From Novosphingobium sp. (GTDB lineage: Bacteria > Pseudomonadota > Alphaproteobacteria > Sphingomonadales > Sphingomonadaceae), in contig NZ_JAUYNB010000027.1 of NCBI RefSeq assembly GCF_030699305.1, positions 114,554 through 178,553 of the forward strand: 64,000 nucleotides of DNA, given 5' to 3'. The notes beneath the pieces were generated by a model. It worked only from the letters and a program-made list of their open reading frames with translations. It ran no database searches and was not told the DNA's origin. The position numbers were made by a program, and so were the translations under genes. Positions 1 through 9,339 of this stretch are shown piece after piece. Position 1 is the stretch's first letter, and every line of letters begins with the position of its first letter.

Positions 1-281
1 GCCGCCTCGGGCCACAGCCCGTGCAGGATGAAGCCGAACCGTCCGATCTTGCCGCTGCATTGGTAATCGTTCGCGGATCTGCCGCGCTGGCTGCGGCAGA
101 ACTCGGGCGACCAGCTGACCGCCAGCGTATAGCGGGCCACGGGCGCACGCACAGTGGTGCTGTCCTGCCGGGGCGGGCGCGGCAGTTCGATCCGGTTGGG
201 GACGCGACATTGATAGGCCTGCGCCAGCGCCGTTCCCGGCAGGCTCAGTCCAGCCAGCACCGCCAGGGCCGCGCGCCTCAC
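1..281 (-). CDS. Ribonuclease T2 family protein, N-terminal part (runs off the window)
   Basis: Reading the minus strand from a GTG at 281 gives 93 codons open to the window edge. The first 20 residues look like a signal peptide (RR, hydrophobic stretch, ALA-Q cleavage site), so the product is probably periplasmic or secreted. Around residues 53-56 is the start of the mature fold (YTLAVSWSPEFC), and near the edge is FILHGLWPE, the first conserved active-site block of RNase T2 enzymes, whose His acts in cleavage of single-stranded RNA. The second block lies outside the window, so catalytic completeness cannot be judged. The start overlaps the nadC stop as GTGA, suggesting translation coupled to nadC. 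The family is clear from the motif; the exact start is inferred from the signal peptide and overlap. Confidence 0.8.
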   Translation of the reverse strand, partial: MRRAALAVLAGLSLPGTALAQAYQCRVPNRIELPRPPRQDSTTVRAPVARYTLAVSWSPEFCRSQRGRSANDYQCSGKIGRFGFILHGLWPEA

Positions 282-1138
282 AGCGGGCTGAAATCCAGCC
301 CGATATCGGCGGCGGGCGCGCTTTGGGTCAGGCGGCCGACCGAGACATAGGTGACGCCGGTGGCAGCGATCTCGGCGATGGTGTCCAGCCGGACGCCGCC
401 CGACGCCTCGATCGGCACGCGCCCGGCGACCAGCGCCACGGATTCGCGCAGCTGGTCCGGGTTCATGTTGTCGCACAGCAGGTGACTGGTGCCGCCCGCC
501 AGCGCGGGTTCGATCTGTTCGATCCGGTCCACTTCGCAGATGATCCACTTGATCCCCGCGTCCCTGGCCCGCTGGACCGCTGCGGTCACGCCGCCCGCGA
601 CGGCGACGTGGTTGTCCTTGATCATCGCCGCGTCCCACAGGCCCATCCGGTGGTTCTGCCCGCCGCCCATCCGGACCGCGTACTTTTCAAGGTGGCGCAG
701 CCCCGGAATGGTCTTGCGCGTGTCGAGCAGGACGGCGTTCCCCTGCATCGCATCGACATATTGCCGGGTCAGCGTGGCGATGCCCGACAGGTGCTGCACG
801 GTGTTGAGCGCTGAGCGTTCCGCCGTCAGCATTGCCCGCGCCTTGCCCGACAGGCGCATCAGGTCAGTCCCGGCGGGCACCTGCGCGCCTTCTTCCACCA
901 GCACTTCGATTGCCATGTCGGGATCGAGCGCGCGGAAGAACGCGGCGGCGATCGGCAGCCCCGCCACCGTGATCGCATCGCGGCTGTCCATCACCCCGGT
1001 GAACATGGCATCCGCCGGGATCACGCTTTCGCTGGTCACGTCATGCCCGCCGCCGGGCAGGCCAAGGCCCAGATCCTCGTCAAGCGTGGACCGGATGAAG
1101 GCGGACAGGTCGAAACCGGTGAGGGCAAAGTTGGTCAT
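278..1138 (-). CDS. nadC: Nicotinate-nucleotide pyrophosphorylase (carboxylating)
   Basis: Cytoplasmic quinolinate phosphoribosyltransferase of de novo NAD synthesis: quinolinate plus PRPP gives nicotinate mononucleotide, CO2 and PPi. The 286-residue protein has the family hallmarks: an N-terminal block DEDLGLG, RKTIPGLR followed by EKYAVRMGGGQNHR, the KDNH motif, and the C-terminal EASGG and YVSVGRLT elements of the phosphate-binding barrel. Length is normal for the family. The ATG at 1138 is preferred over an upstream in-frame TTG at 1156 because the conserved sequence begins right after it. Its stop overlaps the start of the RNase T2 gene by four bases. No nadA or nadB is nearby in the window. 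Confidence 0.95.
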   Translation of the reverse strand: MTNFALTGFDLSAFIRSTLDEDLGLGLPGGGHDVTSESVIPADAMFTGVMDSRDAITVAGLPIAAAFFRALDPDMAIEVLVEEGAQVPAGTDLMRLSGKARAMLTAERSALNTVQHLSGIATLTRQYVDAMQGNAVLLDTRKTIPGLRHLEKYAVRMGGGQNHRMGLWDAAMIKDNHVAVAGGVTAAVQRARDAGIKWIICEVDRIEQIEPALAGGTSHLLCDNMNPDQLRESVALVAGRVPIEASGGVRLDTIAEIAATGVTYVSVGRLTQSAPAADIGLDFSPL

Positions 1139-1226
1139 GCCTGCCGTTTTGCGCAAAGCGGCGCGCAGTGCAACCGGTCAGGCTGGATATGAGGGGCAGG
1201 TTTGGCAAACCGGGACGTGCAAACAT

Positions 1227-1331
1227 CGTCATGCTGAACTCGTTTCAGCATCCATCGGGCCACAAGTGCAAGGCTGGTCGACGATTGCGCAAGCGGCGAG
1301 ATGGACCCTGAAACAAGTTCAGGGTGACGGG
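1227..1331. repeat. Dispersed palindromic repeat, family A, copy 1
   Basis: An imperfect inverted repeat with arms of about 30 bases. The left arm begins CGTCATGCTGAACTCGTTTC and the right arm, read on the other strand, begins CCGTCACCCTGAACTTGTTT. Both arms end in TCCATC next to a spacer of about 45 bases. A second copy with the same outer arms is at 22976-23119. It lies between nadC and the PRPP-synthetase-like gene, outside coding sequence. The arrangement resembles REP/BIME-type elements. Confidence 0.8.
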
Positions 1332-1350
1332 TGATGTTTGGTTTTGGCCG

Positions 1351-2247
1351 TTAATCCAGCCAGTCGGCCGCGCGAATGGCATCGGCCAGCACGCCCGCCA
1401 GCGGGATGGTCGCGGCCGGGTGGGCGGCCGCATCGGTCGCGCGGATGCGGGTGATCCCGGCCGCTGCCATTTGCGCCATATCGTCGGGGGAGGCCAGGAC
1501 ATGGGTTGCCACTGCCTCGATTTTGCCAGCCCCTGCCGCTTGCAGCAGGGCAGCGCAGGCGACCAGGGTGGTGCCGCTGGAAATCAGGTCATCGACCAGC
1601 AGCACCGGGCGGCCCGCCACCTGTTCGATGCCGGGTATTTCCAGCGTCACCGCGCGGTCGCCGTGGCGGACTTTCTCGCCCACGAGCATATCCAGCCCCA
1701 GCGGCACGGCGATGCTTTGCGCCCAAGGGCGGGATTCGCTGTCCGGCCCGACCAGCACGGTGCGCGGGTCCAGCCCCCGCCGGATCGCGGCGATCAGCGC
1801 GGGCGCGGCGGAGAGGGCGAGGGCCGGGATGCCGGGGATCGCCTGATCCAGCCGCTCGATGCGGTGCAGGTGCGGGTCGACTGTAACCACGCCGTCGAAC
1901 CACTGCGCCAGCAGCTGCCCGATCACCCGCTGGCTGATCGCCTCGCCCGGATGAAACGCGATGTCCTGACGCATATAGGCCAGATAGGGCGCGATCAGGA
2001 TCACGCGGCTTGCCCCGCCATCGCGCAGTGCGGCGCTGGCCAGCAGCAGTTCGACCAACTTGGCGTTCGGATCGTCGAGCGAGCGCAGCAACAGCGCGGT
2101 GCGCGCGCCATGCGCCTGCGCCGTCACCAGACTTTCGCCGTCGGGAAAGCGCCGCACGGTGACGGGATGTAGCGGCACGCCGCAGCGCTGCGCCAGCCGC
2201 CCGGCTTGCGCCATCTGCCCGGCAAAGGCGAAGACCGCCGCGCTCAC
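1351..2247 (-). CDS. Ribose-phosphate pyrophosphokinase-like protein (PRPP synthetase paralogue)
   Basis: Related to PRPP synthetase, which moves pyrophosphate from ATP to ribose-5-phosphate. The 298-residue protein is a little shorter than canonical Prs (about 310-320). Conserved parts seen: RRFPDGE near the N-terminus, YMRQD and the HPGE block, VDPHLHR in the middle, and the PRPP-binding loop as VDDLISSGTTL, which differs from the usual DDMIDTAGT. It starts with GTG overlapping the stop of the upstream phosphorylase (GTGA), so the two are probably translated together. This divergence and linkage suggest a salvage-specific paralogue, not the housekeeping prs, but that is inference. Confidence 0.8.
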   Translation of the reverse strand: MSAAVFAFAGQMAQAGRLAQRCGVPLHPVTVRRFPDGESLVTAQAHGARTALLLRSLDDPNAKLVELLLASAALRDGGASRVILIAPYLAYMRQDIAFHPGEAISQRVIGQLLAQWFDGVVTVDPHLHRIERLDQAIPGIPALALSAAPALIAAIRRGLDPRTVLVGPDSESRPWAQSIAVPLGLDMLVGEKVRHGDRAVTLEIPGIEQVAGRPVLLVDDLISSGTTLVACAALLQAAGAGKIEAVATHVLASPDDMAQMAAAGITRIRATDAAAHPAATIPLAGVLADAIRAADWLD

Positions 2248-3728
2248 GGCGTCACCGTATAGCCCGGATCGGTGGCGGCCAGTTCGCGGGCATAGAGCAG
2301 GCCGGTCTCGGACTGGGCGTGGATGCGATAAAAGACCTCGCCCGCGCGGACGCCATCGCCGACCTTGCGCAGCAGGTCGATCCCTGCGCCCTTGTCCATC
2401 GGCGCCCCGGCCAGCCGCGCGATCCGCGCGATCAGATGGCAGTCTATCGCGGTGATCGTGCCGGATGCAGCGGCGCGCACGTCATACTGGTGCTCGCCCG
2501 GCAGCAACGCGGTCGTGCGCCGTCCCTGCGCATCGATCAGTCGCTCCATCGCCGCCAGCGCCGCCCCCGATTTCAGCAATTCGCACGCCCGTGCATAACC
2601 CTGACCCCCGGCCAGCGCGGGGTCGAATTCCAGCACGTGACCGGCCAGCAACAAGGACCGGTCGCGCAAGTCCTGCGGCGCGTCCGCATCGCCGCGCAGC
2701 ACGGCCATCACATCGCGCGCTTCCAGCACCGGGCCGATGCCCCGGCCAATCGGCTGCGACCCGTCGGTGAACACCACTTCCAGCACCAGCCCCAGTTTTG
2801 TCCCGACGTATTCGAACAGCTTGCGCAGCCGGATCGCCTCGCGCCGGGACCGGACCTTGGCGCTGGGGCCGATGGGGATATCGACCACCAGATGGGTCGA
2901 TCCGGCGGCCAGTTTTTTCGACAGGATCGATGCGACCATCTGTTCAAACGTGTCGATCCGCAGCGGGCGTTCGACCGAGATCAGCACGTCGTCGGCGGGC
3001 GACAGGTTGACCCGTCCACCCCAGGCCAGCACGGCGTGTTCCTGCCGGACCACTTCGACCAGCCGGTCTTCGGGCAGGTCGACCGCAGCGAGCACTTCCA
3101 TCGTGTCCGCCGTGCCCGACGGCGAAGTGATCGCGCGCGAGGATGTCTTGGGCATGGTCAGGCCGTGCGCGGCGATGATCGGCACCACGATCATCGAGGT
3201 GCGGTTGCCCGGAATGCCGCCGATGCAGTGTTTGTCCACCACCAGATCGGTTGGCCAGTGCATCCGCCGCCCGGCATCGGCCATCGCGCGGGTCAGGGCC
3301 AGCGTCTCCTGCGTGGTCATGAATCCGGCGCAGGCGACCAGAAACGCGCCGATTTCCATCGGGGAATAGCGATAGGCGGCAATATCGCGGATGATTTCCG
3401 CAATCGCCGCGTCGTCCAGCGTATCGCCATCGATCTTGCGGCGGACATGTTCGAGGCTGGGCGGGACGGGGGCCTGGCGAAAGCTGACCTCGGTGCCTTC
3501 GGGCAGGCCCAGGCGGCGGAACGCCTGTTCGCCCAGCCCGATCTGGCCCGCTTCCAGCAGGCAGGTGTCGTCGACAATCGCCAGCGTGGCGAGGATCGTG
3601 GCGGCCCCGTCGCCGATCTCGATCTTGCGCAGCGCCTGGAACTGTTCGGGGGAATAGCCATTGCCTTCGCGCAGCAGGAAGGCAGAGTTTTCAGGGTGGG
3701 TGTCGATGGCGACCCGCTTGATCCGCAT
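2244..3728 (-). CDS. Thymidine phosphorylase / AMP phosphorylase-like enzyme
   Basis: Belongs to the pyrimidine-nucleoside/AMP phosphorylase family, which splits a nucleoside or nucleotide with phosphate. The 494-residue protein is longer than E. coli DeoA (about 440) and has an N-terminal domain of about 85 residues typical of the archaeal-type AMP phosphorylase branch, also found in proteobacteria. Clear blocks are KHCIGGIPGNRTSM, KTSSRAITSPSGTADTMEVL and the C-terminal domain with MDKGAGIDLL. The start at 3728 is preceded by AAGGAAG. It overlaps the PRPP-synthetase-like gene by four bases. Whether it prefers thymidine or AMP cannot be read from sequence; the long form and the partner make a nucleotide-salvage role plausible. 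Confidence 0.85.
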   Translation of the reverse strand: MRIKRVAIDTHPENSAFLLREGNGYSPEQFQALRKIEIGDGAATILATLAIVDDTCLLEAGQIGLGEQAFRRLGLPEGTEVSFRQAPVPPSLEHVRRKIDGDTLDDAAIAEIIRDIAAYRYSPMEIGAFLVACAGFMTTQETLALTRAMADAGRRMHWPTDLVVDKHCIGGIPGNRTSMIVVPIIAAHGLTMPKTSSRAITSPSGTADTMEVLAAVDLPEDRLVEVVRQEHAVLAWGGRVNLSPADDVLISVERPLRIDTFEQMVASILSKKLAAGSTHLVVDIPIGPSAKVRSRREAIRLRKLFEYVGTKLGLVLEVVFTDGSQPIGRGIGPVLEARDVMAVLRGDADAPQDLRDRSLLLAGHVLEFDPALAGGQGYARACELLKSGAALAAMERLIDAQGRRTTALLPGEHQYDVRAAASGTITAIDCHLIARIARLAGAPMDKGAGIDLLRKVGDGVRAGEVFYRIHAQSETGLLYARELAATDPGYTVTP

Positions 3729-3851
3729 CACGGCTTCCTTTGCTGACCCGTTATCACAGACCGCAGCGTAAGCACGCGGGGCGCAAGAGACAATTGCCAA
3801 CTGGCGCCGTCCTGACCGGCCCGCGCCGGAGGGCTTTGGGTGCCGCCCGCG

Positions 3852-5108
3852 TCAGTCGGAAATCCACAGGTTGTGGCTGTCGATCAGCAGGCGGGACAGT
3901 TTGCGGCTGGCGTCCGCGCGGGCCTTGGCCTCGGTCCGAAAGGCCAGATGGGTCAGCCGCTCGCCCAGCAGCACTTCGGACAGGTCGATCGCCCCGAGTT
4001 GCTGGCCGCGCCGCAACTTGCCCAGTGCGGCGGACTGTGCGCCCAATGCCTCACGCGCAAAGCGCCAGGCGGTAAACGCGGCCTCGGCCTCGGTGCGGTC
4101 GGCATCGGCGGTTTCCTGCACATCAAGCCGGACCGCCGCGAGCTCGGCGGACGCGGCCTGCGCTTCGGCGGCAACCTTGGCGGCCATGCCGCCGCGCGCG
4201 CCGCTGCCCAATGGCATCGAGAACACCAGCCCGGCCCCGCGTTCTGCGCCGCCGCGTTCGCTGAACAGCCGCACGCCGACGGTCGGATCGGCCAGCCGGT
4301 CCCGCGCGGCGCGGTCAGCCAGCGCGGCGAGCCGCCCGGCTTCGGCATCGGCAGCGGCGATTTCGTGGCTGCGGGCGATGACCTGATCGCGCAAGGTGGC
4401 CAGGCCTTCAAGTGGCAGCGCGGGCGACGGCGGCTCCGGCGCGTCCACCGGCAGCGGCAAACCGGGGAACTGCGCCGCCAGCCGGGCGCGGGCCAGATCG
4501 GCCCGGCCTTGCGACTGCGCGGCCAAGGCCTGCGCATCACCCAGCGCGGCGGCAGCCTGATCGGCTTCCAGCTGAGGGGCATCGCGCAATTCCACGCGCC
4601 GCTGCACCGCCGTCAGGGTGGCGCGGTAATTGCCGACGCCCGCCTGATCGACCGCCGCTTCGGCGCTGGCTTCGACCCAGTCCCACCACAGTTCATTCAG
4701 CCGCAGCGCGATCTGGTGGCGGGCATCTTCGGCCAGATTTTCTGCCGCGATCAGGCCAAGTTCCCCGGCCGTGCGGTCCAGCCGAGCCTTGCCGGGCAGC
4801 CGGAATGCGCGCGACAGGGTGGCGTCGTATTCATCATACCTGCCTTCGCGGTCGACCGAGCGGCGGACATAGCTGCCCGCAAACACCAGCTCGTGCGACC
4901 CGGCTTTCAGGATGCGCTGATCGGCTTTCGCCCCGGCGATCCGGTTGACTGCGGCCTGCACCGCCGGGTGGGCCTCCAGCGCCTCGCGCACTGCGGTTTC
5001 GGGGGGCAGTGCGGGATTTGCGAACACAGGCGTTGTCAGCAGGGCCGATGAAGCCAGCAGGGCCGATGCGACCAGCAGGGTCGGCGGGAACAGGAACCGG
5101 CGGGTCAT
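3852..5108 (-). CDS. TolC family outer-membrane efflux protein (CzcC-like)
   Basis: Outer-membrane channel of the tripartite efflux system encoded by the next two upstream genes. The 418-residue protein starts with a signal peptide (MTRR, long hydrophobic stretch, VFANP cleavage region at about residue 30). The rest is dominated by long alanine-rich, coiled-coil-like helices in two repeats, as in TolC/OEP proteins. The ATG overlaps the pump stop codon (ATGA), so it is translationally coupled as the last gene of an adaptor-pump-channel operon. Family assignment rests on composition and context more than on short motifs, which are weak in this family. Confidence 0.85.
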   Translation of the reverse strand: MTRRFLFPPTLLVASALLASSALLTTPVFANPALPPETAVREALEAHPAVQAAVNRIAGAKADQRILKAGSHELVFAGSYVRRSVDREGRYDEYDATLSRAFRLPGKARLDRTAGELGLIAAENLAEDARHQIALRLNELWWDWVEASAEAAVDQAGVGNYRATLTAVQRRVELRDAPQLEADQAAAALGDAQALAAQSQGRADLARARLAAQFPGLPLPVDAPEPPSPALPLEGLATLRDQVIARSHEIAAADAEAGRLAALADRAARDRLADPTVGVRLFSERGGAERGAGLVFSMPLGSGARGGMAAKVAAEAQAASAELAAVRLDVQETADADRTEAEAAFTAWRFAREALGAQSAALGKLRRGQQLGAIDLSEVLLGERLTHLAFRTEAKARADASRKLSRLLIDSHNLWISD

Positions 5109-8100
5109 GCGATATCTCCGGCGGCGCGCTCGGCCGCGCTTTCACCAAACCGTTCATACAGGATCGGCAGCAGGATCAGGGTCAGCAAGGTGGCCGTGAT
5201 CAGCCCGCCGATCACCACGATCGCCAGCGGACGCTGGATTTCCGAGCCCGGCCCGCTGGCAAACAGCAGCGGGACCAGCCCGAACGCGGCAATGCTGGCG
5301 GTCATCAGCACCGGCCGCAACCGCCGCGCCGCGCCGATCCGCACGGCTTCGGCCAGCGGCATCCCGCTTTCGCGCAACTGCCGGAAATAGCTGACCATCA
5401 CCAGCCCGTTCAGCACCGCGATCCCCAGCAGCGCGATGAACCCGACCGAGGCCGGCACCGAGAGGTATTCACCAGACACCGCCAGCGCGACCATGCCGCC
5501 AACCGCCGCGAACGGAATGTTGACCAGGATCAGCGCCGAGGCCCGGGCCGAACGTAGCGTCATATACAGCACCACGAAAATCAGCGCGACCGCGATTGGC
5601 AGGACGATCATCAACCGGGCCGAAGCGCGCTGCTGGTTTTCGAACTGCCCGCCCCAGACCAGCCGGTAACCCGGCGGCAGTTTGACGTTGGCGCCGATGT
5701 CGGCCTTGGCTTCCTCGACATAGCCCACCAGATCACGCCCGGACACGAACGCCTGCACCAGTGCAAAGCGCGAACCGTTTTCGTGCTCCAGCTTCACCGG
5801 CCCGGCCACCCGCTGGACGGTCGCCACGTCGCTGGCGCGGACCAGCTGGCCCGATGGACTGCGATAGACCTGATCGGCAAAGGCCTGCGGGTCCATCCCG
5901 TCACCGCCTTCACCCCGGATCACCACCGGCACCCGGCGCACGCCATCGGCCACTACCCCGGCGCGCACCCCTTCGACATTGGCGCGCATCATGTCCTGCA
6001 ACTGGTCGATCGGCATTCCCGCCTGTCCGGCGGCCAGCCGGTCGATCTCGATCTGGAGGTAATCGACGCTGTCGTTGGCGACGGTCATCGCTTCGCTGGT
6101 TCCGCGCAGGCCCAGCAGGCGGGTCTGGATTTCACCCGACAGGCGGGACAGTTCCTGCAGATCGGGACCGAACAGCTTGATCGCCAGATCGCCGCGCGAC
6201 CCGGTCAGCATTTCCGACACGCGCATTTCGATCGGCTGGGTAAAGCTGGGCTCGATGCCCGGAAAATCTTCCAGCACCACGCGGATCTGGTCCACCAGCC
6301 AGTCCTTGTCCGGCACGCGCCATTCGCTGCGCGGTTTGAGGATCATGAAGCTGTCGGTTTCGTTCGGGCTCATCGGATCGAGGCCCAGCTCATCACTGCC
6401 GACGCGGGCGATCACGCCGGTCACTTCGGGCACTTGTTCCAGGATCGCGCGCTGGACTTTCAGATCGCCTTCGACGCTGTGTTCGATGCTGATACTGGGC
6501 AGCTTGGTCAGCTGCACCAGGGTTGAGCCTTCGTCCATCGTCGGCAGGAAGGTCTTGCCGGTGACGGCATAGGCCCCGCCCGCGACCAGCAGCGAAGCTC
6601 CGGCAATTCCGGCCACGATCCGGCGGTTGGCAAAGGCCCAGTCGAGCGCGCGGGCGTGGCGGGGCGCAATCTGGCGCATCAGCCAGGGTTCGTGGTGGCC
6701 GTGTTTCACCTTCAGCACGAAATAGGCCATCACCGGCACCAGTGTCAGCGACAGCACCAGCGCCGACATCAGCGCCAGCACGATGGTCAGCGCCACCGGG
6801 GTGAACAGTTTTCCTTCCAGCCCCTCCAGCGTCAGCAGCGGCAGAAATACCAGCGCGATGATCAGCAGGCCCGATGCCACCGGCACGGCGACTTCGGCCG
6901 AAGCCACGAACACCGCGTGCAGTTTGCCCAGTTTCGCGTGTTTGGGATCGGACAGGCGCTCCACCACGTTCTCGACCACGACGACCGCCCCGTCGACCAG
7001 AATGCCGACCGCGATGGCCAGCCCGCCCAGACTCATCAGGTTGGCGGTCAGCCCGATCGCGCGCATGAAGATAAACGTCAGCAGCGCCGCCATTGGCAGC
7101 GCCAGCGCGACGATCACCGACGCGCGCACATCGCCCAGGAACAGCAGCAGCAGAATGACCACCAGGATCGTCGCTTCGACCAGCGCGGATTCCACGGTGC
7201 CAACCGCGCGGCCGATCAGGTCCGACCGGTCATAGAATGCGTCCACGCTCATGCCCTGGGGCAGGCTGGGCTTGATCTCTTCCAGCCGTGCCTTGACCCC
7301 TTCGACCACTTTGGCCGCATCAGCCCCGCGCAGGCCGATCACCAACCCCTGTACCGCTTCGCCGGTGCCGTTCCTGGTCACCGCGCCATAGCGCGTCAGG
7401 CTGCCGGTGCGGACCGTGGCGACATCGCCGATCCGCAGCACCGTGCCGCTTGCCGCGCGCACGACGATGGCGGAGAGGTCTTCCAGCGAGCGGATCGCGC
7501 CGACCGAACGAACGATCAGCGATTCTTCACCCACGCGCAGACGGCCCGCGCCGTCGTTGCGGTTGCTGCGTTCGATCGCGGCGGACAGGTCTTCCACCGT
7601 CAGACCGGCAGTGGCCAGCGCGGCCATGTCGGGGCGCACCTCGAACGTTTCGACAAAGCCGCCCAGCGCATTGACATCGGCCACGCCCGGCACGGTGCGC
7701 AGCGCAGGCCGCACGATCCAGTCCAGCACGCGGCGCTTTTCGGCCAGCGATTGCGGGCCTTCCAGCGTGAACATGTACATGTCTGACAGCGGCGTCGAGA
7801 TCGGGGCCATCCCGCCTTCGACGGTCACCGGCAGATCGCCCGCCACGTTGGCCAGCCGTTCCGCCACCTGGCTGCGCGCCCAGTAGATATCGGTGCCATC
7901 CTTGAAGTCGATCGTCACGTCGGCGATCGCGTATTTGGCAACGGAGCGCAGGTTTGCCTGATCGGGGATGCCCAGCATCTCCATCTCGATCGGCGTGATG
8001 ACGCGGCTTTCCACTTCTTCCGGCGTCATGCCGGGGGCTTTCAGGATGATCTTGACCTGGGTGGAACTGATATCCGGGAACGCGTCGATCGGCAGGTTCC

Positions 8101-8194
8101 AGAACGACCACGCGCCCCAGCCCGCCAGCCCGGCCGCAAGGCCCAATACCAGCAGGCGCATGGCCAGCGCCTTTTCAACCAGCCGGGTCAGCAT
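5105..8194 (-). CDS. RND efflux pump, CzcA/CusA (heavy-metal) type
   Basis: Inner-membrane proton-driven pump of 1029 residues, normal for the HME-RND group. It begins LTRLVEKALAMRLLVLGLAA (first membrane helix), followed by the periplasmic loop starting NLPIDAFPDIS, a typical CzcA signature. The second helix cluster contains GILVDGAVVVVENV, the TM4 region carrying the proton-relay Asp. A second large periplasmic loop begins near KTFLPTMDEG, and a second set of six helices includes NGLVMVSYF near the C-terminus. It follows the adaptor stop by three bases and overlaps the TolC-like gene. The substrate is probably a metal ion, but whether it is Zn/Co/Cd, Ni/Co or Cu/Ag cannot be settled here. 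Confidence 0.93.
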   Translation of the reverse strand: MLTRLVEKALAMRLLVLGLAAGLAGWGAWSFWNLPIDAFPDISSTQVKIILKAPGMTPEEVESRVITPIEMEMLGIPDQANLRSVAKYAIADVTIDFKDGTDIYWARSQVAERLANVAGDLPVTVEGGMAPISTPLSDMYMFTLEGPQSLAEKRRVLDWIVRPALRTVPGVADVNALGGFVETFEVRPDMAALATAGLTVEDLSAAIERSNRNDGAGRLRVGEESLIVRSVGAIRSLEDLSAIVVRAASGTVLRIGDVATVRTGSLTRYGAVTRNGTGEAVQGLVIGLRGADAAKVVEGVKARLEEIKPSLPQGMSVDAFYDRSDLIGRAVGTVESALVEATILVVILLLLFLGDVRASVIVALALPMAALLTFIFMRAIGLTANLMSLGGLAIAVGILVDGAVVVVENVVERLSDPKHAKLGKLHAVFVASAEVAVPVASGLLIIALVFLPLLTLEGLEGKLFTPVALTIVLALMSALVLSLTLVPVMAYFVLKVKHGHHEPWLMRQIAPRHARALDWAFANRRIVAGIAGASLLVAGGAYAVTGKTFLPTMDEGSTLVQLTKLPSISIEHSVEGDLKVQRAILEQVPEVTGVIARVGSDELGLDPMSPNETDSFMILKPRSEWRVPDKDWLVDQIRVVLEDFPGIEPSFTQPIEMRVSEMLTGSRGDLAIKLFGPDLQELSRLSGEIQTRLLGLRGTSEAMTVANDSVDYLQIEIDRLAAGQAGMPIDQLQDMMRANVEGVRAGVVADGVRRVPVVIRGEGGDGMDPQAFADQVYRSPSGQLVRASDVATVQRVAGPVKLEHENGSRFALVQAFVSGRDLVGYVEEAKADIGANVKLPPGYRLVWGGQFENQQRASARLMIVLPIAVALIFVVLYMTLRSARASALILVNIPFAAVGGMVALAVSGEYLSVPASVGFIALLGIAVLNGLVMVSYFRQLRESGMPLAEAVRIGAARRLRPVLMTASIAAFGLVPLLFASGPGSEIQRPLAIVVIGGLITATLLTLILLPILYERFGESAAERAAGDIA

Positions 8195-8197
8195 CGG

Positions 8198-9307
8198 TTA
8201 TTCTCCGCCCAGGATGACTTTGAGTTCGGAAATGCCCGAAACGGCCACCCGCTCACCCGGTTTCAGGCCGGTGCTGAGCGCGGTGCGCGTTCCGCCGCTG
8301 CCGGCCACGGTCACCTTGCGCACCGCAAAGCCGGCCGGTGTGGCAACAAACACGACGTCGCTGTCACCCATCCGGGTCACGGCGGCGGCAGGAACGGAAA
8401 TGCCATCGGCCTGCTGCGTGCCTTTCAGCACGGCCATCACCGCCTTGCCACTGACCAGCCCCGGCGCATCGCCGAGCCGCGCGGTCGCCGGGATGGAGCG
8501 GGTTGCGGCATCAAGCGAGCCGCCGACCGAAACCACCGTGCCGCTGGCCGTTTGCCCGCCGGGCAGCGCGACGCTCAGTTCCAGCCCCGGCCGGATATCG
8601 TTTGCCAGCCGTTCTGGCACTTGCAGATCCAGCATCAGGTTGGCGGTGTTTTCGACCACGAACGGGGCGGTCATCGTGTCCACCGGGCCGCCGGTCTGCA
8701 CGTTGACCGCAGCGATCCGGCCGGTGATCGGCGCGCGCAGGGTGATCACGCCGCTGCTGCCCGCGCCGCTTTGCGCCAGCAGCCGCCGGTTTTCCGAAAC
8801 GTCGGCCTGGGCGCGGCGCAGTTCGGCTTGCGCTTCGTCGCCGCGGGCGGGGGCGTAGATGCCTTCCTTGACCAGCTGGGCGGTGCGCTGGGCGGTCGCC
8901 TGGGCCACGGCCAGCTGCGCCTGACCGCGCGCCAGCGCGGCGCCGTATTGTACCGGCTCGACTGAGCGGATCACGGCCAGCGCTTGCCCGCGCGTCACGG
9001 TCTGGCCGTTGACCACCAGCACGCGCACCACGGTGCCGCCAAACAGGGTGGAAACGCCGACGCGTGCTTCTGGCGGCAACGTCACGATGGCCGGGATTGC
9101 GCCCAGTTCCAGCGCGCTGGCCGCGACCGCCGCTTCGGTGCGGATGCCGAGCCGCTTGATCTGTTCGGGGCTGAGCGCGCCGGGCGCCTTGCCGTCTGCG
9201 GAGTCCGTGACTGCCGCCGGATCGGATGGATCCGCCTGCCACCACCAGATTCCGCCCGCAACCACGGCAGAAGACAGGGCGATCGCGATCAGCGTGGATT
9301 TTTTCAT
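8198..9307 (-). CDS. RND efflux periplasmic adaptor (membrane fusion protein, CzcB-like)
   Basis: Membrane-fusion subunit linking the inner-membrane pump to the TolC-like channel. The 369-residue product starts MKKSTLIAIALSS with a membrane anchor/signal segment. It then has a Pro/Asp-rich linker, a barrel-sandwich/lipoyl half (GTVVRVLVVNGQTVTRGQ), an alpha-hairpin (LARGQAQLAVAQATAQRT onward), the second lipoyl half (APITGRIAAVNVQTGGPV) and a beta-barrel region to the C-terminus. The ATG at 9307 is chosen because the signal segment starts there; the frame stays open upstream without coding character. First gene of the adaptor-pump-channel operon, divergent from a two-component system with a palindrome between (9340-9356). 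Confidence 0.9.
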   Translation of the reverse strand: MKKSTLIAIALSSAVVAGGIWWWQADPSDPAAVTDSADGKAPGALSPEQIKRLGIRTEAAVAASALELGAIPAIVTLPPEARVGVSTLFGGTVVRVLVVNGQTVTRGQALAVIRSVEPVQYGAALARGQAQLAVAQATAQRTAQLVKEGIYAPARGDEAQAELRRAQADVSENRRLLAQSGAGSSGVITLRAPITGRIAAVNVQTGGPVDTMTAPFVVENTANLMLDLQVPERLANDIRPGLELSVALPGGQTASGTVVSVGGSLDAATRSIPATARLGDAPGLVSGKAVMAVLKGTQQADGISVPAAAVTRMGDSDVVFVATPAGFAVRKVTVAGSGGTRTALSTGLKPGERVAVSGISELKVILGGE

Positions 9308-9339
9308 GGCGCTGCTGTGGCAGGCGAAGCTGACAGCGG

